From Nitrospira sp. (GTDB lineage: Bacteria > Nitrospirota > Thermodesulfovibrionia > Thermodesulfovibrionales > Dissulfurispiraceae): DNA of 49,149 nt. Each line of letters opens with the position of its first letter. Position 1 is the stretch's first letter. The stretch is from assembly GCA_002634385.1 (NCBI GenBank), contig NSJL01000028.1, positions 1 through 49,149 on the forward strand. Reading direction: 5' to 3'. Under the pieces are notes generated by a model. It searched no databases. It was not told the origin of the DNA and saw only the letters and a list, made by a program, of their open reading frames with translations. Shown here in pieces: positions 1 through 7,814 of this stretch. The position numbers were made by a program, and so were the translations under genes.

Positions 1-87
1 CTCCCGGCTCCACTGCATTGTCGGCCTCTCCTTCCAGAGCGTATCCCCTGCTTATCATACCTTTTTGTCCCTCCGGTGACCAGTTTC

Positions 88-125
88 TTTTAGAAAGAAT
101 CCCTGCTGCCCCGGGGATCAGGGGC
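88..125. repeat. Dispersed palindromic repeat, left copy
   Basis: The core pairs CCCTG with CAGGG around a GC-rich centre. Almost the same sequence recurs at 48903-48940 (two bases shorter in the centre), so the element occurs at both ends of this window. It resembles the short palindromic intergenic repeats common in environmental bacteria. Function unknown. Confidence 0.75.
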
Positions 126-225
126 TCGCAATGACAGGGAAATGATCCCTCTCTTCTGTCTCTCTCTGCCTCACCCTGTCTCTCTCTGCTTCACTCTGCC
201 TTACTCTGTCTCTCCTCCTGTCTTT

Positions 226-260
226 GTCATTGCGAAGGGTCTGTCTCCTGAAGCAATCCC
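226..260. repeat. Short intergenic inverted repeat (GTCATTGCGA family)
   Basis: GTCATTGCGAAG at the left and GAAGCAATCCC at the right belong to the widespread intergenic repeat whose outer parts are GTCATTGCGA and GCAATC. A related sequence in the other orientation lies at 48864-48892. Confidence 0.55.
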
Positions 261-447
261 GTTGTTTCTCATTGAATCACTTTCTTGATGCGATTGCCCT
301 GAAATTCCACCGTCCAGCCCTTACTTTCGCCCTCCGCTTCGTGTACAATATAGAACTCACAAGCAAATATGCCGATGTTCCCTGTCTTCTCCCTTGCGCG
401 GGGAGGGTTGGGCTCTCAACGAACCCCGGACAGGCAAGGAGGATGCA

Positions 448-990
448 ATGAAAAGACTCACCAAGTACTTCTTCGAGGGACTTCTGTTCCTGCTGCCGGT
501 GGTGGCGACCATCTATGTCCTGTACTTCATGTTCTACAAGATCGACCGTATCTTTCGTTTCACCATTCCCGGCCTGGGCTTTGCGGTCACGATTGTCACG
601 GTCATCGCCATAGGGTTCGTAGCCTCCAACTTCTTCACCCGCGGAATGGTGCGCATTATCGACAGTATCTTCAGCCGCCTTCCCTTCGTGAAGATGATTT
701 ACACCTCCATCAAGGACCTGACAGGGGCCTTCGTAGGAGAGAAGAAGAGCTTCAACAAGCCGGTGCTGGTCTCCCTCACCCCCGGCAGCACCACCCAGGT
801 CATCGGTTTCATCACCTGCGAAAGTCTCGCCCACCTGGGGCTGCAGGAAAGCGTCGCCGTGTATCTTCCCCAGTCCTACAACTTCGCGGGGAATCTTATT
901 ATCGTTCCAAGAGCACAGGTAACTCCGCTCAATGCCGAGAGCGGCGCGGTGATGGCCTTCATCGTCTCGGGGGGGATCACCGCACACTGA
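448..990 (+). CDS. DUF502 family membrane protein
   Basis: A 180-residue membrane protein of the DUF502 family, whose biochemical role is not established. Two strongly hydrophobic helices are visible (about residues 7-29 and 39-62), followed by a soluble domain with conserved-looking segments such as RLPFVKMIYTSIKDL (about 85-99) and VSLTPGSTTQVIGF. The ATG at 448 is preferred because AAGGAGG lies six bases upstream; the frame stays open further upstream without a ribosome binding site. It is a single gene facing a convergent minus-strand gene, with 20 bases between their ends. Family assignment rests on overall pattern and length, which match DUF502 proteins (about 180-220 residues). Confidence 0.85.
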   Translation: MKRLTKYFFEGLLFLLPVVATIYVLYFMFYKIDRIFRFTIPGLGFAVTIVTVIAIGFVASNFFTRGMVRIIDSIFSRLPFVKMIYTSIKDLTGAFVGEKKSFNKPVLVSLTPGSTTQVIGFITCESLAHLGLQESVAVYLPQSYNFAGNLIIVPRAQVTPLNAESGAVMAFIVSGGITAH

Positions 991-1010
991 CTCCCCGCTG
1001 CCTCCAGGCC

Positions 1011-1445
1011 CTATAGTTTCAGCAGCACCATTCCCGAGACGGGATCGAGCTCCCTGACCGCGTTAACCCCCTTGATCTCCATGATGATCGCCTCGAGGAC
1101 CAGGAAGGTTTCCGCCTTTTCCCGCATGCAGCCCACCTTTACGCTGTCCCGTTTCGCGTAGGCGCCGTGGAGATGGAGCTTCGGCTCGTCTCCCTGCCAG
1201 AAGATTGTCCCGATACCCACGATCTCGTGGCTTTCGGCGAGCTCCCTCCATATGGGAACGGGAGGCAGTTCCTCCTTTTCCGGCCCCACCACAAACCGGC
1301 CGGCCTTCATGCCCCCCACGAGATAGAACACCCCTGCCCTGATGTTCTCCTTCTTCGCGATATCGGCGAGGCCCTGCAGAATACTGTCCCCATCCTCAAA
1401 GCGCGCCACCATGATCCTTCCCGTCTCACCTGTCTGGTATTTCAT
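1011..1445 (-). CDS. PPC/DUF296 domain protein
   Basis: A 144-residue single-domain protein of the PPC (plants and prokaryotes conserved, DUF296) family. In bacteria and archaea these form trimers, and some are implicated in DNA or metal binding; the function is not settled. Visible features are GGMKAG (44-49), typical of the family core, and the conserved HLHG segment (H91, H93) thought to bind a metal. The ATG at 1445 has AAAGGAGA just upstream. The start overlaps the 3' end of the heptosyltransferase gene by 20 bases, so it is the last gene of a minus-strand operon beginning near 4000. Confidence 0.85.
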   Translation of the reverse strand: MKYQTGETGRIMVARFEDGDSILQGLADIAKKENIRAGVFYLVGGMKAGRFVVGPEKEELPPVPIWRELAESHEIVGIGTIFWQGDEPKLHLHGAYAKRDSVKVGCMREKAETFLVLEAIIMEIKGVNAVRELDPVSGMVLLKL

Positions 1446-2463
1446 AGAATCTCTCCTTTATTGTTTGGTAAACTTGTTCCACCGTAATAGCATCCATACA
1501 CCGCACCGCATCACACTTCTTCTTGTAACAGGGAGCACAGGGGATATCCGGGGTAATCAGGAGGTGATTGCCGCCATAGGGTCCTGTCCTCACCGGGTTC
1601 GTCGGACCGAAGAGCGCCACCACCGGAATGCCGAGGGCGGCGGCGATATGCATCGGGCCGGAATCGTTAGTAATCACAAACCGAGCGTCCCTGATCAATG
1701 CAATAAGCTCCCGGAGGTCGGTCCTGCCGGCCAGGGAGAGTGCTTTCCCCCTCGAAAGGGTCTCGATCTCCCTCGCACGTTCCCCATCCGCCCGGCTCCC
1801 CACGATGATGCTTCTTTCCCGGAGGAGGGAGGCAACACGACCGAACCTCTCCGCAGCCCAGATCTTCGTCTTCCACCGCGCCCCCGGAACAATGACGACA
1901 TAGTTTCCCGTGTCTTCCTTCATTTTCCGTATCCCTGCCGAATCCTTCGCCGGGGGCAGGGGAAAGCGCACTTCATTAACACTACCGCCGAGGGCGGAAG
2001 CGATCTCCAGGTATCTGTCCACTGCGTGGACATCCCTGCACCCCCGAACACGGTGGGTATAGAAAAGCGTGCTCCCCTCCCGCGCCTCGCTGAAACCGAC
2101 CCTCACCGGAGCCCGGCTCGCTCCGGTGAGAATGCCGCTGCGCAGAAGACCCTGCAGGTCCACCGCCAGATCAAACTTTTCCTTCCGCAGCGAAGCGAAG
2201 AGGGTCTTCAATTCGTTTACGGTGCTGCCGGCCCTCTTCAGGTCCTTCCAGCGGTCCTTATCGATGATCCAAAGCCTTTGGACGAGGGGATGCCCTTCGA
2301 GCAACCCCTCAAGCCCCTTCGCCACGATCCAGTGGATTTCAGACTGGGGGAAGGTCTCCCGCATGACCTGTAGGAAGGGCATGCTATGCACGATGTCACC
2401 CAGGGAGCTGGGTTTGACGACGAGGATCTTCCGGGGGCTCTTTCCGAGGGGGATCTTATTCAT
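1426..2463 (-). CDS. ADP-heptose--LPS heptosyltransferase (family 9)
   Basis: A 345-residue glycosyltransferase family 9 protein that transfers heptose from ADP-heptose to the lipopolysaccharide inner core at the cytoplasmic face of the inner membrane. The N-terminal KILVVKPSSLGDIVHSMPFL segment is the signature of family 9 heptosyltransferases, and the C-terminal nucleotide-sugar site shows TNDSGPMHIAAALG followed by ALFGPTNPVRTGPYG. Its pattern is closest to heptosyltransferase I (WaaC/RfaF group), but which core position it modifies cannot be read from sequence. I chose the ATG at 2463, which overlaps the upstream gene's stop by eight bases and suggests translational coupling; an in-frame ATG at 2487 would add eight residues. 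Confidence 0.85.
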   Translation of the reverse strand: MNKIPLGKSPRKILVVKPSSLGDIVHSMPFLQVMRETFPQSEIHWIVAKGLEGLLEGHPLVQRLWIIDKDRWKDLKRAGSTVNELKTLFASLRKEKFDLAVDLQGLLRSGILTGASRAPVRVGFSEAREGSTLFYTHRVRGCRDVHAVDRYLEIASALGGSVNEVRFPLPPAKDSAGIRKMKEDTGNYVVIVPGARWKTKIWAAERFGRVASLLRERSIIVGSRADGERAREIETLSRGKALSLAGRTDLRELIALIRDARFVITNDSGPMHIAAALGIPVVALFGPTNPVRTGPYGGNHLLITPDIPCAPCYKKKCDAVRCMDAITVEQVYQTIKERFYEIPDR

Positions 2464-4000
2464 GGACAAGGATATACTCCACCGCATCCCGCAGATTTTC
2501 CGCGATATGGTCCGCGTAGTCCGATCCGGCCTGTTTTCCTGTCTTCACCAGGATGCCCTTCGCGCCCACCGCCCTGGCGAGGAGCATGTCATCGTCCTTG
2601 TCCCCTACCACGTACGATCTCCGCAGATCGATGCGGTGCTCCCCGCGTGCCGTAAGCAGCATCGAGGGAGCGGGCTTCCGGCAGGGGCAGCCCTCTCCCG
2701 GACCATGGGGGCAATAGTAAAAAGCATCAAATCCATAGCGGGAGGTAAAGACACTGTTCACCTCCCTGACAAAGGCTTCCTGCACGAGTCCGCGGTGGAT
2801 TCCCGACTGGTTGCTCACCCCGATGAGGACGAATCCCCGTGCTTTCAGGAGCTGCAGGCTGTCCAGATCGGAGAAAAGCTCGAAGTCCTCCCATTTATTA
2901 AGGTAGTGTGCATCCCGGCAGAGGGTCCCGTCCCGGTCGAAGAAGACCGCCCGCCTCCGGGGGAGGATATCCCCGATCGCCCGGTACACCTCTTCCCCGG
3001 AGAGCGCATCCATACACTTCATATCTCCGTTCTTGCAGGTGCGCTCAAAACAGGGACTACAGGCCATGTCCTTCCGGAGGACAACATTCCCCTCTCCCAC
3101 CGGGCCGGTGAGCTCCGGGGAGGTGGAACCGAAGAGGGAGACAGACGGGGTTCCCACCGCATAAGCGATATGCATCGGGCCGGAATCGTTGGTGAGCAGG
3201 GCATCGCACTCGGCGATAAGAGCCATGAGCTCACGGAGGGAGGTCTTTCCCGCCAGGTTCAGTAGCGAGGAGGAAGAGTCTGCAGAAAGAGGGTGACCGG
3301 CCGCCGCCTCATGGATCTCCTGTGCAATATCCGTCTCTTTCGGGCCGCCGAAGATGACCACGCTGCCCCCGGTTTCACTAATAAAGCGCCGGGCAACCTC
3401 CGTAAACCTTTCCGGGAACCACCTCTTTGCTGAGCCGTAGGTTGCGCCCGGGTTGATCCCCAGCACCGGCCTTCCCATGGCGGCAAGCCTCTCCCGGGCC
3501 GCCCGTTTCTCCTCACCTGACAGGCAGATCCAGGGATGAGTGTACTCCGCAGGAATTCCCGCGGCATTCAGGAGGTCGAGGTAATAGCGGATGTGGTGGA
3601 TCTTCCTGTCCCCGCCGGTAAAGGGCACGCGGCGGGTAAGGAGCAATCCCCTGCCGTCCCTGTCATACCCGATCCTTTCGGGAACTCCGGCAAGAAAGGC
3701 GAGGAGCGCTGCATCGAAGGCGTTCTGCAGTAGAATGGCGTGCGAAAAGCCCCTCTTCCCCAGGAGCCGGGCAAGGGAAAGCCTTCCGGTGATGCCGCGG
3801 AACCTCTCGTCATACTCAATGATTTCATCAATTGCGGGGTCGCCCTCGAAGACGGGCTTCACCAGGGGCTTTACCAGAAGGCTTACCTTCGCTCCGGGGA
3901 AGGCCTTTTTCACCGCCCGCACGGCAGGCAGGGTCATCACCGCATCGCCGACCCAGTTTACGCCGCGTATCAGTATTGTGGAAGAACTGCTTTCGGACAT
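2456..4000 (-). CDS. Heptosyltransferase II fused to heptose-1,7-bisphosphate 7-phosphatase
   Basis: A 514-residue two-domain protein. Residues 1 to about 340 are a family 9 heptosyltransferase of the WaaF type: an N-terminal IRGVNWVGDAVMTLPAVRA segment, NPGATYGSAKRWF in the middle, and LTNDSGPMHIAYAVG near the end of the domain. Residues 349-514 are an HAD-IIIA phosphatase of the GmhB type: FFDRDGT with the nucleophile D355 and acid/base D357, SNQSG (about 396-400), a zinc-binding loop with C430, H432, C438 and C440, and GDKDDD near 467. GmhB removes the 7-phosphate during ADP-heptose synthesis, so one polypeptide carries a donor-synthesis and a donor-use step. It heads the LPS operon. The order transferase-phosphatase in one chain is unusual but has no internal stop. 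Confidence 0.88.
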   Translation of the reverse strand: MSESSSSTILIRGVNWVGDAVMTLPAVRAVKKAFPGAKVSLLVKPLVKPVFEGDPAIDEIIEYDERFRGITGRLSLARLLGKRGFSHAILLQNAFDAALLAFLAGVPERIGYDRDGRGLLLTRRVPFTGGDRKIHHIRYYLDLLNAAGIPAEYTHPWICLSGEEKRAARERLAAMGRPVLGINPGATYGSAKRWFPERFTEVARRFISETGGSVVIFGGPKETDIAQEIHEAAAGHPLSADSSSSLLNLAGKTSLRELMALIAECDALLTNDSGPMHIAYAVGTPSVSLFGSTSPELTGPVGEGNVVLRKDMACSPCFERTCKNGDMKCMDALSGEEVYRAIGDILPRRRAVFFDRDGTLCRDAHYLNKWEDFELFSDLDSLQLLKARGFVLIGVSNQSGIHRGLVQEAFVREVNSVFTSRYGFDAFYYCPHGPGEGCPCRKPAPSMLLTARGEHRIDLRRSYVVGDKDDDMLLARAVGAKGILVKTGKQAGSDYADHIAENLRDAVEYILVHE

Positions 4001-4417
4001 ACTTCGTTAGTTTACCATGAACGGTAAACAAGGAGCAGCAGAAGGAGCACAAAGCCTCCTCTTCTGCACGTTGCTCTTGCACGGATTTCTCCATTTTCCT
4101 TCTTCGAAGCATTCCGGACGAGGGAAATTCTTCCCTGATCGGACGTATTCACTCCTCAGAAAAAGCACATTGGGTATTTGCTTATTTTGATAAAAGATGA
4201 TATATGAAAGGCATAAGGAAGTAATAGACAAAAGTTGATTACTATTGTCCAAAAAACATGGAGGAATGATAGGAACAACAGCAGGTGCTTTTTGTCAGTA
4301 TGCCTGTGGGAGTTCCATTTCCCTTTGTGAATAGTACAGAGCAAGGGAAAGCACTTGCTGACGCCTTCTCTCATGAGAAATGATCGAAACCGTGACAGAC
4401 GATCAAAGGAGGCTGCC
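4001..4417. other. Intergenic region between divergent genes
   Basis: This 417-base spacer should hold the promoters of both neighbours. A hairpin with a 7-base stem (GTTTACC at 4010-4016 pairing with GGTAAAC at 4023-4029) lies just upstream of the LPS operon and could be an operator. The rest is AT-rich around 4180-4250. I see no gene. Confidence 0.5.
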
Positions 4418-6046
4418 ATGACGGTTGCAAAACTTTTTGCATGGGCGCTGGTGATAGTGCTCTGCCTCGGCGTGTCCGGACCGGGCGCACAGACCGCTAA
4501 ACCGGAAAAGCTTGGTGAGGTGAACTTTCCTGTCTCCTGTAACGACGCTGCACAGAAAGAATTCAACCGGGCAATGGCCCTGTTCCACTCTTTCTGGTTC
4601 GACCCGGCGAAGAAATCTTTTTCCAAAGTCCTCCAGCACGACCCCGAGTGCGGCATGGCGCACTGGGGTATCGCCATTATGTCGATGGGCAATCCCTTCG
4701 CCTGGCCGCCCAACCCTAATGCGCTTAAGGCGGCCGCAGTAGCGATGGAAGAAGCGCGGCGTGTGGGGGCCAAGAGCACGCGTGAGCGCGACTACATAGA
4801 CGCCCTCGGCGCGTTCTTCAAGGATTGGGAGACCACGGAACACCGGCCGCGGGTTGTTGCATATGAGAAGGCTATGGAAGGTGTGGCTACACGCTATCCG
4901 CAGGACATTGAGGCGCAGATCCTGTACGCGCTCGCCCTCAACATCACGGCGCTGTCCACTGACAAGACATTTGCTAACCAACTCAAGGCGGCCGGCATAC
5001 TTGAGCCGCTGTTCAAGAAATACCCCAACCACCCGGGGATTGCCCACTATCTGATTCACACGTACGACTATGCCGAACTGGCCGACAGGGGACTCCCCGC
5101 TGCACGCGCCTTCTCCAGGATTGCGCCTTCGGTGCCGCACGCGCTGCACATGCCCTCACATATTTTCAGCCGGGTCGGTCTCTGGCAGGAAATGGTGGAA
5201 GACAACCGCGCTTCGTACCTTGCCGCAAAGAGTGAGCTCAAGGAGGCAACCCTCGATATCGGCACGTATGATGCACTGCATGCCATGGACTACATGGTGT
5301 TCGGCCTTCTGCAGCAAGCACAGGATAAGGGAGCGAAGCAGCTGCTGGACGAGGTTGCGGCGATCCGCAAAGTGAACGTTGAAAATTTTGTTGCCGCCTA
5401 TGCCTTTGCAGCGATCCCCTCTCGTTTTGCTCTGGAACGCGGCGATTGGAAGCAGGCGGCTGAGCTTATACTGTCGCCTGACAGTCTTTCCTGGAACAAG
5501 TTCCCCCAAGCGGAAGCGATCCTGGTTTTCGCGCGCGGTCTGGGCGCAGCGCGCGCCGGCAACATAGCGGCAGCGCACAAAGATGTTGAGCGCCTGCAGA
5601 CGTTGAAGAAGGCCATGACGGAAGCCAAGATCGGCTACTGGGCCGGACAGACCGACATTCAGATCAAGACTGTTAATGCCTGGATCGCGCTCGCAGAAAA
5701 GCGGCATAACGATGCGCTACAGTTGATGCGTGCGGCCACAGAAGCGGAAGAAGCCAGCGACAAACATCCGGTCACCCCGGGGAACGTAGTTCCCTCGCGG
5801 GAGCTGCTGGCCGAGATGCTCACGGCGCTCAACCAGCCGGCTCAGGCACTCGCCGAGTACGAGCGGTCCTTGAAGCGCGACCCCAATCGCTTCCGCGGAA
5901 TTTACGGCGCTGCCCGCGCCGCAGAAGCCTCCGGTAACCGGGAGGCGGCCCGCAATTACTACATCAAGCTGCAGACTTTAACCGCTAATCGGGATACCGA
6001 GCGTCCGGAGCTCGCCGAAGCCAAGGCTTTTCTGGAGAAACGATAA
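4418..6046 (+). CDS. Secreted TPR-repeat protein
   Basis: A 542-residue exported protein. A signal peptide is clear (hydrophobic residues about 6-20, then GPGAQ). The remainder is alpha-helical with tetratricopeptide-like repeats: FNRAMALFHSFWFDPAKKSF (about 50-70) and a C-terminal pair with LAEYERSLKRDPNRFRG (about 490). Proteins of this pattern are widespread hypothetical TPR proteins, and no enzymatic motif is visible. The conserved LIHTYDYAELADRG and HMPSHIFSRVGLW segments carry several histidines that may matter functionally. ATG 4418 has an AAAGGAGG ribosome binding site. It is monocistronic: the next gene is 434 bases away and has its own promoter. Confidence 0.8.
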   Translation: MTVAKLFAWALVIVLCLGVSGPGAQTAKPEKLGEVNFPVSCNDAAQKEFNRAMALFHSFWFDPAKKSFSKVLQHDPECGMAHWGIAIMSMGNPFAWPPNPNALKAAAVAMEEARRVGAKSTRERDYIDALGAFFKDWETTEHRPRVVAYEKAMEGVATRYPQDIEAQILYALALNITALSTDKTFANQLKAAGILEPLFKKYPNHPGIAHYLIHTYDYAELADRGLPAARAFSRIAPSVPHALHMPSHIFSRVGLWQEMVEDNRASYLAAKSELKEATLDIGTYDALHAMDYMVFGLLQQAQDKGAKQLLDEVAAIRKVNVENFVAAYAFAAIPSRFALERGDWKQAAELILSPDSLSWNKFPQAEAILVFARGLGAARAGNIAAAHKDVERLQTLKKAMTEAKIGYWAGQTDIQIKTVNAWIALAEKRHNDALQLMRAATEAEEASDKHPVTPGNVVPSRELLAEMLTALNQPAQALAEYERSLKRDPNRFRGIYGAARAAEASGNREAARNYYIKLQTLTANRDTERPELAEAKAFLEKR

Positions 6047-6105
6047 GCTTGCTTTGACTGGAAGCTCTTTCAAAACCCTCTCTTTCACCCTCTCCCTCTC
6101 CCTCG

Positions 6106-6212
6106 CCCTCCCCCCTCAAGGGGGAGGGAAGTATACAAGAGACCTTCACCCCTAAGGGGAGGGTTAAACAGATCCCCTACCTATCCCCCAAGAAATCTTT
6201 GATTTCCTGGGG
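6106..6212. repeat. Cluster of GC-rich intergenic hairpins
   Basis: Three palindromes lie in tandem after the TPR gene: a 9-base stem at 6106-6128 (CCCTCCCCC/GGGGGAGGG), a short CCCCTAAGGGG around 6149-6159, and an 11-of-12-base stem at 6186-6212 (CCCCAAGAAATC with GATTTCCTGGGG). A similar pair of hairpins follows the small cytochrome gene at 15784-15836. They may act as terminators or be dispersed repeats; there is no clean T-run. Confidence 0.6.
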
Positions 6213-6416
6213 ACCCCTCTCCGCTCGGGGGAGAGGGCGGCCGAGGGCCGGGAGAGGGGGGGGGTGAACACAAGGGATGCGGCATAAAGCTCTTCGAGAC
6301 AAGCAGAAAACGCTGAGCGGCAGGTACGCCGTATGGCGCTCTTTGAAAGCCAATACATATATTTTCATTGAAATAAAACAATTTCTCATCTTTTCAAATT
6401 AGGACAAAAAAAGTCC

Positions 6417-6444
6417 TTGACAAGAATTCCCCTGCTTTGATAAT
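6417..6444 (+). promoter_or_regulatory. Sigma-70 promoter of perR
   Basis: TTGACA (6417-6422) and GATAAT (6439-6444) are separated by 16 bases, a near-consensus housekeeping promoter 37 bases upstream of the perR start. Transcription would begin near 6451, directly at the PerR-like operator. Confidence 0.7.
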
Positions 6445-6454
6445 CTTTCTCACA

Positions 6455-6469
6455 TAAGAATTATTCTAA
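6455..6469. promoter_or_regulatory. PerR-box-like operator
   Basis: The 15-base TAAGAATTATTCTAA matches the Bacillus PerR box (TTATAATNATTATAA) at 11 of 14 defined positions, with a perfect AGAAT-T-ATTCT core. It sits at the predicted transcription start of perR, the expected place for autorepression. Confidence 0.6.
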
Positions 6470-6480
6470 AGAGAAAGTGC

Positions 6481-6888
6481 ATGGAAAAGTTCAAAGAGAT
6501 CGGATTGAAGCTTACCCCCCAGAGGATTGCCATCCTCGACTACCTGGAAGGCAATACCGAGCATCCTTCGGCAGAGGAGGTGTACCGGGCCGTTTCAAAG
6601 AAATTCCCGACGATGTCCTTTGCCACGGTGTACAATACCCTTGAGGCGCTCCGGAAGCGGGGGAGCGTACTGGAGCTCACCATCGATCCGGGGAAGAAAC
6701 GCTTCGATCCCAATACGCATCCCCACCACCACCTCATCTGTCTGAGATGCAGGCGCATCGTGGATATTCACGGAAACTACGATTTGAGTCTCTCTGCGGA
6801 AAAGAAGAACGATTTCGATATCATGGGCAACCATATAGAGTTTTACGGGATCTGCCCGAAATGCAAGTCTGTTGAAATTGAAAGCTGA
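6481..6888 (+). CDS. perR: Fur-family peroxide-responsive repressor (PerR-like)
   Basis: A 135-residue winged-helix regulator of the Fur superfamily. LTPQRIAILDYLEG (11-24) and PTMSFATVYNTLEAL (43-57) form the DNA-binding domain. The structural zinc site is visible as C87-x2-C90 and C125-x2-C128; H80 and the HHH at 82-84 supply candidate regulatory-metal ligands. PerR proteins use Fe-dependent histidine oxidation to sense peroxide. The assignment to PerR rather than Fur or Zur comes from the neighbourhood: peroxiredoxin, two rubrerythrins, rubredoxin and a flavoprotein follow directly, and PerR-like boxes precede this gene and fprA. Confidence 0.85.
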   Translation: MEKFKEIGLKLTPQRIAILDYLEGNTEHPSAEEVYRAVSKKFPTMSFATVYNTLEALRKRGSVLELTIDPGKKRFDPNTHPHHHLICLRCRRIVDIHGNYDLSLSAEKKNDFDIMGNHIEFYGICPKCKSVEIES

Positions 6889-6902
6889 AGGAGGTGAAAG
6901 AG

Positions 6903-7007
6903 ATGGCGGTATTCACATGCAGCAAATGCGGTACAGCGAAGGACGGGCGGTGCAAGCCCCAGAAATGCCCCCAGTGCGGGGAGCAGGGCACAATGGTAAA
7001 ATCGTAA
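6903..7007 (+). CDS. RCKP-type rubredoxin-like mini-protein
   Basis: A 34-residue protein with four cysteines in two knuckles: TCSKCG (6-9) and KCPQCG (22-25), joined by GRCKP, which adds a fifth cysteine. This matches the small RCKP-type rubredoxin-like proteins often found beside rubrerythrins. It probably binds one iron or zinc. The ATG at 6903 follows the ribosome binding site AAGGAGGTGAAAG, and the gene starts 14 bases after perR, so the two are co-transcribed. The role in electron transfer to the rubrerythrins is inferred. Confidence 0.75.
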   Translation: MAVFTCSKCGTAKDGRCKPQKCPQCGEQGTMVKS

Positions 7008-7025
7008 TACAATATAAGTATATGC

Positions 7026-7045
7026 AGGGAGTCTTTGACTTCCCT
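7026..7045 (+). repeat. Intercistronic hairpin, copy 1 (before peroxiredoxin)
   Basis: AGGGAGTC and GACTTCCCT fold around a TTT loop with one bulged T. A near-identical hairpin (GGAGTC-TTT-GACTCC) is found at 7765-7781 before the rubrerythrin gene. They may stabilise or regulate segments of the stress-island mRNA. Confidence 0.55.
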
Positions 7046-7074
7046 CCACAAATTCAGCAAACGAGGTACCCACC

Positions 7075-7686
7075 ATGATGGAACATTGCTGTGCATTGCA
7101 AGTAGGACAAAATGTACCGGACTTCTCTCTCGAAACGTATGAGCCTACCAGGGGCGACTTCGGAGAGTTCAGCCTGGCTGCGCAGAAAGCCGCCAAGAAA
7201 TGGACAGTGCTGTTCTTCTATCCCGCAGACTTCACCTTTGTCTGAGCGACCGAATTCGCTGCTCTGGCAGAGCAGTACGAGAATTTCCAGAAGTTGGGCG
7301 CTGAACTGGTCACCGTCAGCACCGACACAAAATTCGTTCACCTGGCATGGAAAAACGACGAGAAGATGCTCTCCGGCGTGAAGTACCCCATGGGCTCCGA
7401 TCCCACCGGAAGGATATCGAGGATGTTCGGCGTCTACAACGAGGGTTCGGGGCTCGACCTGCGGGGCACCTTTGTCATCAACCCCGATGGCGTCCTCCTC
7501 AATGCGGAGGTCAATTTCTACAATCTCGGAAGGAACGTGGACGAGTTGATCAGGAAGATCAAGGCGAACATACACCTTGCGGAGAACCCCAACCAGGGCT
7601 GCCCGGCCAAATGGAGGGAGGAGGGGGATAAAACCCTGACCCCGTCCGCCCAGATGGTCGGCAAAGTATACGAAGCCTTACAGTAA
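7075..7686 (+). CDS. prxU: Selenocysteine-containing peroxiredoxin (AhpC/Prx1 type)
   Basis: A 203-residue typical 2-Cys peroxiredoxin that reduces hydrogen peroxide and organic peroxides in the cytoplasm. The catalytic segment reads FFYPADFTFV-[TGA]-ATEF: the TGA at 7243-7245 (codon 57) stands exactly where the family has its peroxidatic cysteine (FVCPTEF), and homology continues unbroken on both sides, so it is read as selenocysteine. A SECIS-like hairpin follows at 7259-7275. The resolving cysteine is C176 in NQGCPAKW. Pro after the catalytic residue is replaced by Ala. Starting at a later codon, past the TGA, would remove the active site and is rejected. Sec peroxiredoxins of this kind are known from anaerobes such as Eubacterium acidaminophilum. 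A two-cysteine pair at residues 5-6 is unusual. Confidence 0.9.
7259..7275 (+). promoter_or_regulatory. Bacterial SECIS-like hairpin in prxU
   Basis: CTGCTCT (7259-7265) and AGAGCAG (7269-7275) form a perfect 7-base stem with loop GGC. The stem starts 13 bases after the TGA codon and the loop guanines lie 21-22 bases after it. Both the distance and a G at the start of the apical loop agree with the bacterial SECIS consensus that recruits SelB. Confidence 0.8.
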
Positions 7687-7764
7687 CCCGATAGCGGTAG
7701 AAGAGGACAAAATACCATAGGAGAAAAGTCTCGCAAGAGGAAAAGGGATTTTGCACCCAAATTA

Positions 7765-7781
7765 AGGAGTCTTTGACTCCT
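7765..7781 (+). repeat. Intercistronic hairpin, copy 2 (before rubrerythrin)
   Basis: AGGAGTC and GACTCCT form a perfect 7-base stem with loop TTT, 33 bases before the rubrerythrin start. It shares loop and stem core with the hairpin at 7026-7045. Confidence 0.55.
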
Positions 7782-7814
7782 GTTTAAAGGCTTTGAACTG
7801 GTGAGGAAATAACC

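Larger units (their letters stand above)
1..447. other. Intergenic region with repeats
   Basis: I see no convincing gene here. It holds a dispersed palindromic repeat (88-125), a pyrimidine-rich stretch of loosely repeated TCTCTCTG and TCACTCTG units (about 150-222), and a short inverted repeat (226-260). Reading frames crossing it have no recognisable protein features and are antisense to or out of frame with the following gene. Confidence 0.7.

Noticed and set aside
4156..4779. Minus-strand frame of about 207 codons overlapping the TPR gene start
   Set aside because: It overlaps the signal peptide and promoter region of a well-supported gene, and has no ribosome binding site or family features.
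7243..7245. TGA reassigned to Trp or Gly across the genome
   Set aside because: Many genes in the window use TGA as their only sensible stop (ATGA overlaps in the nuo and bc operons), and both internal TGAs fall at conserved cysteines.
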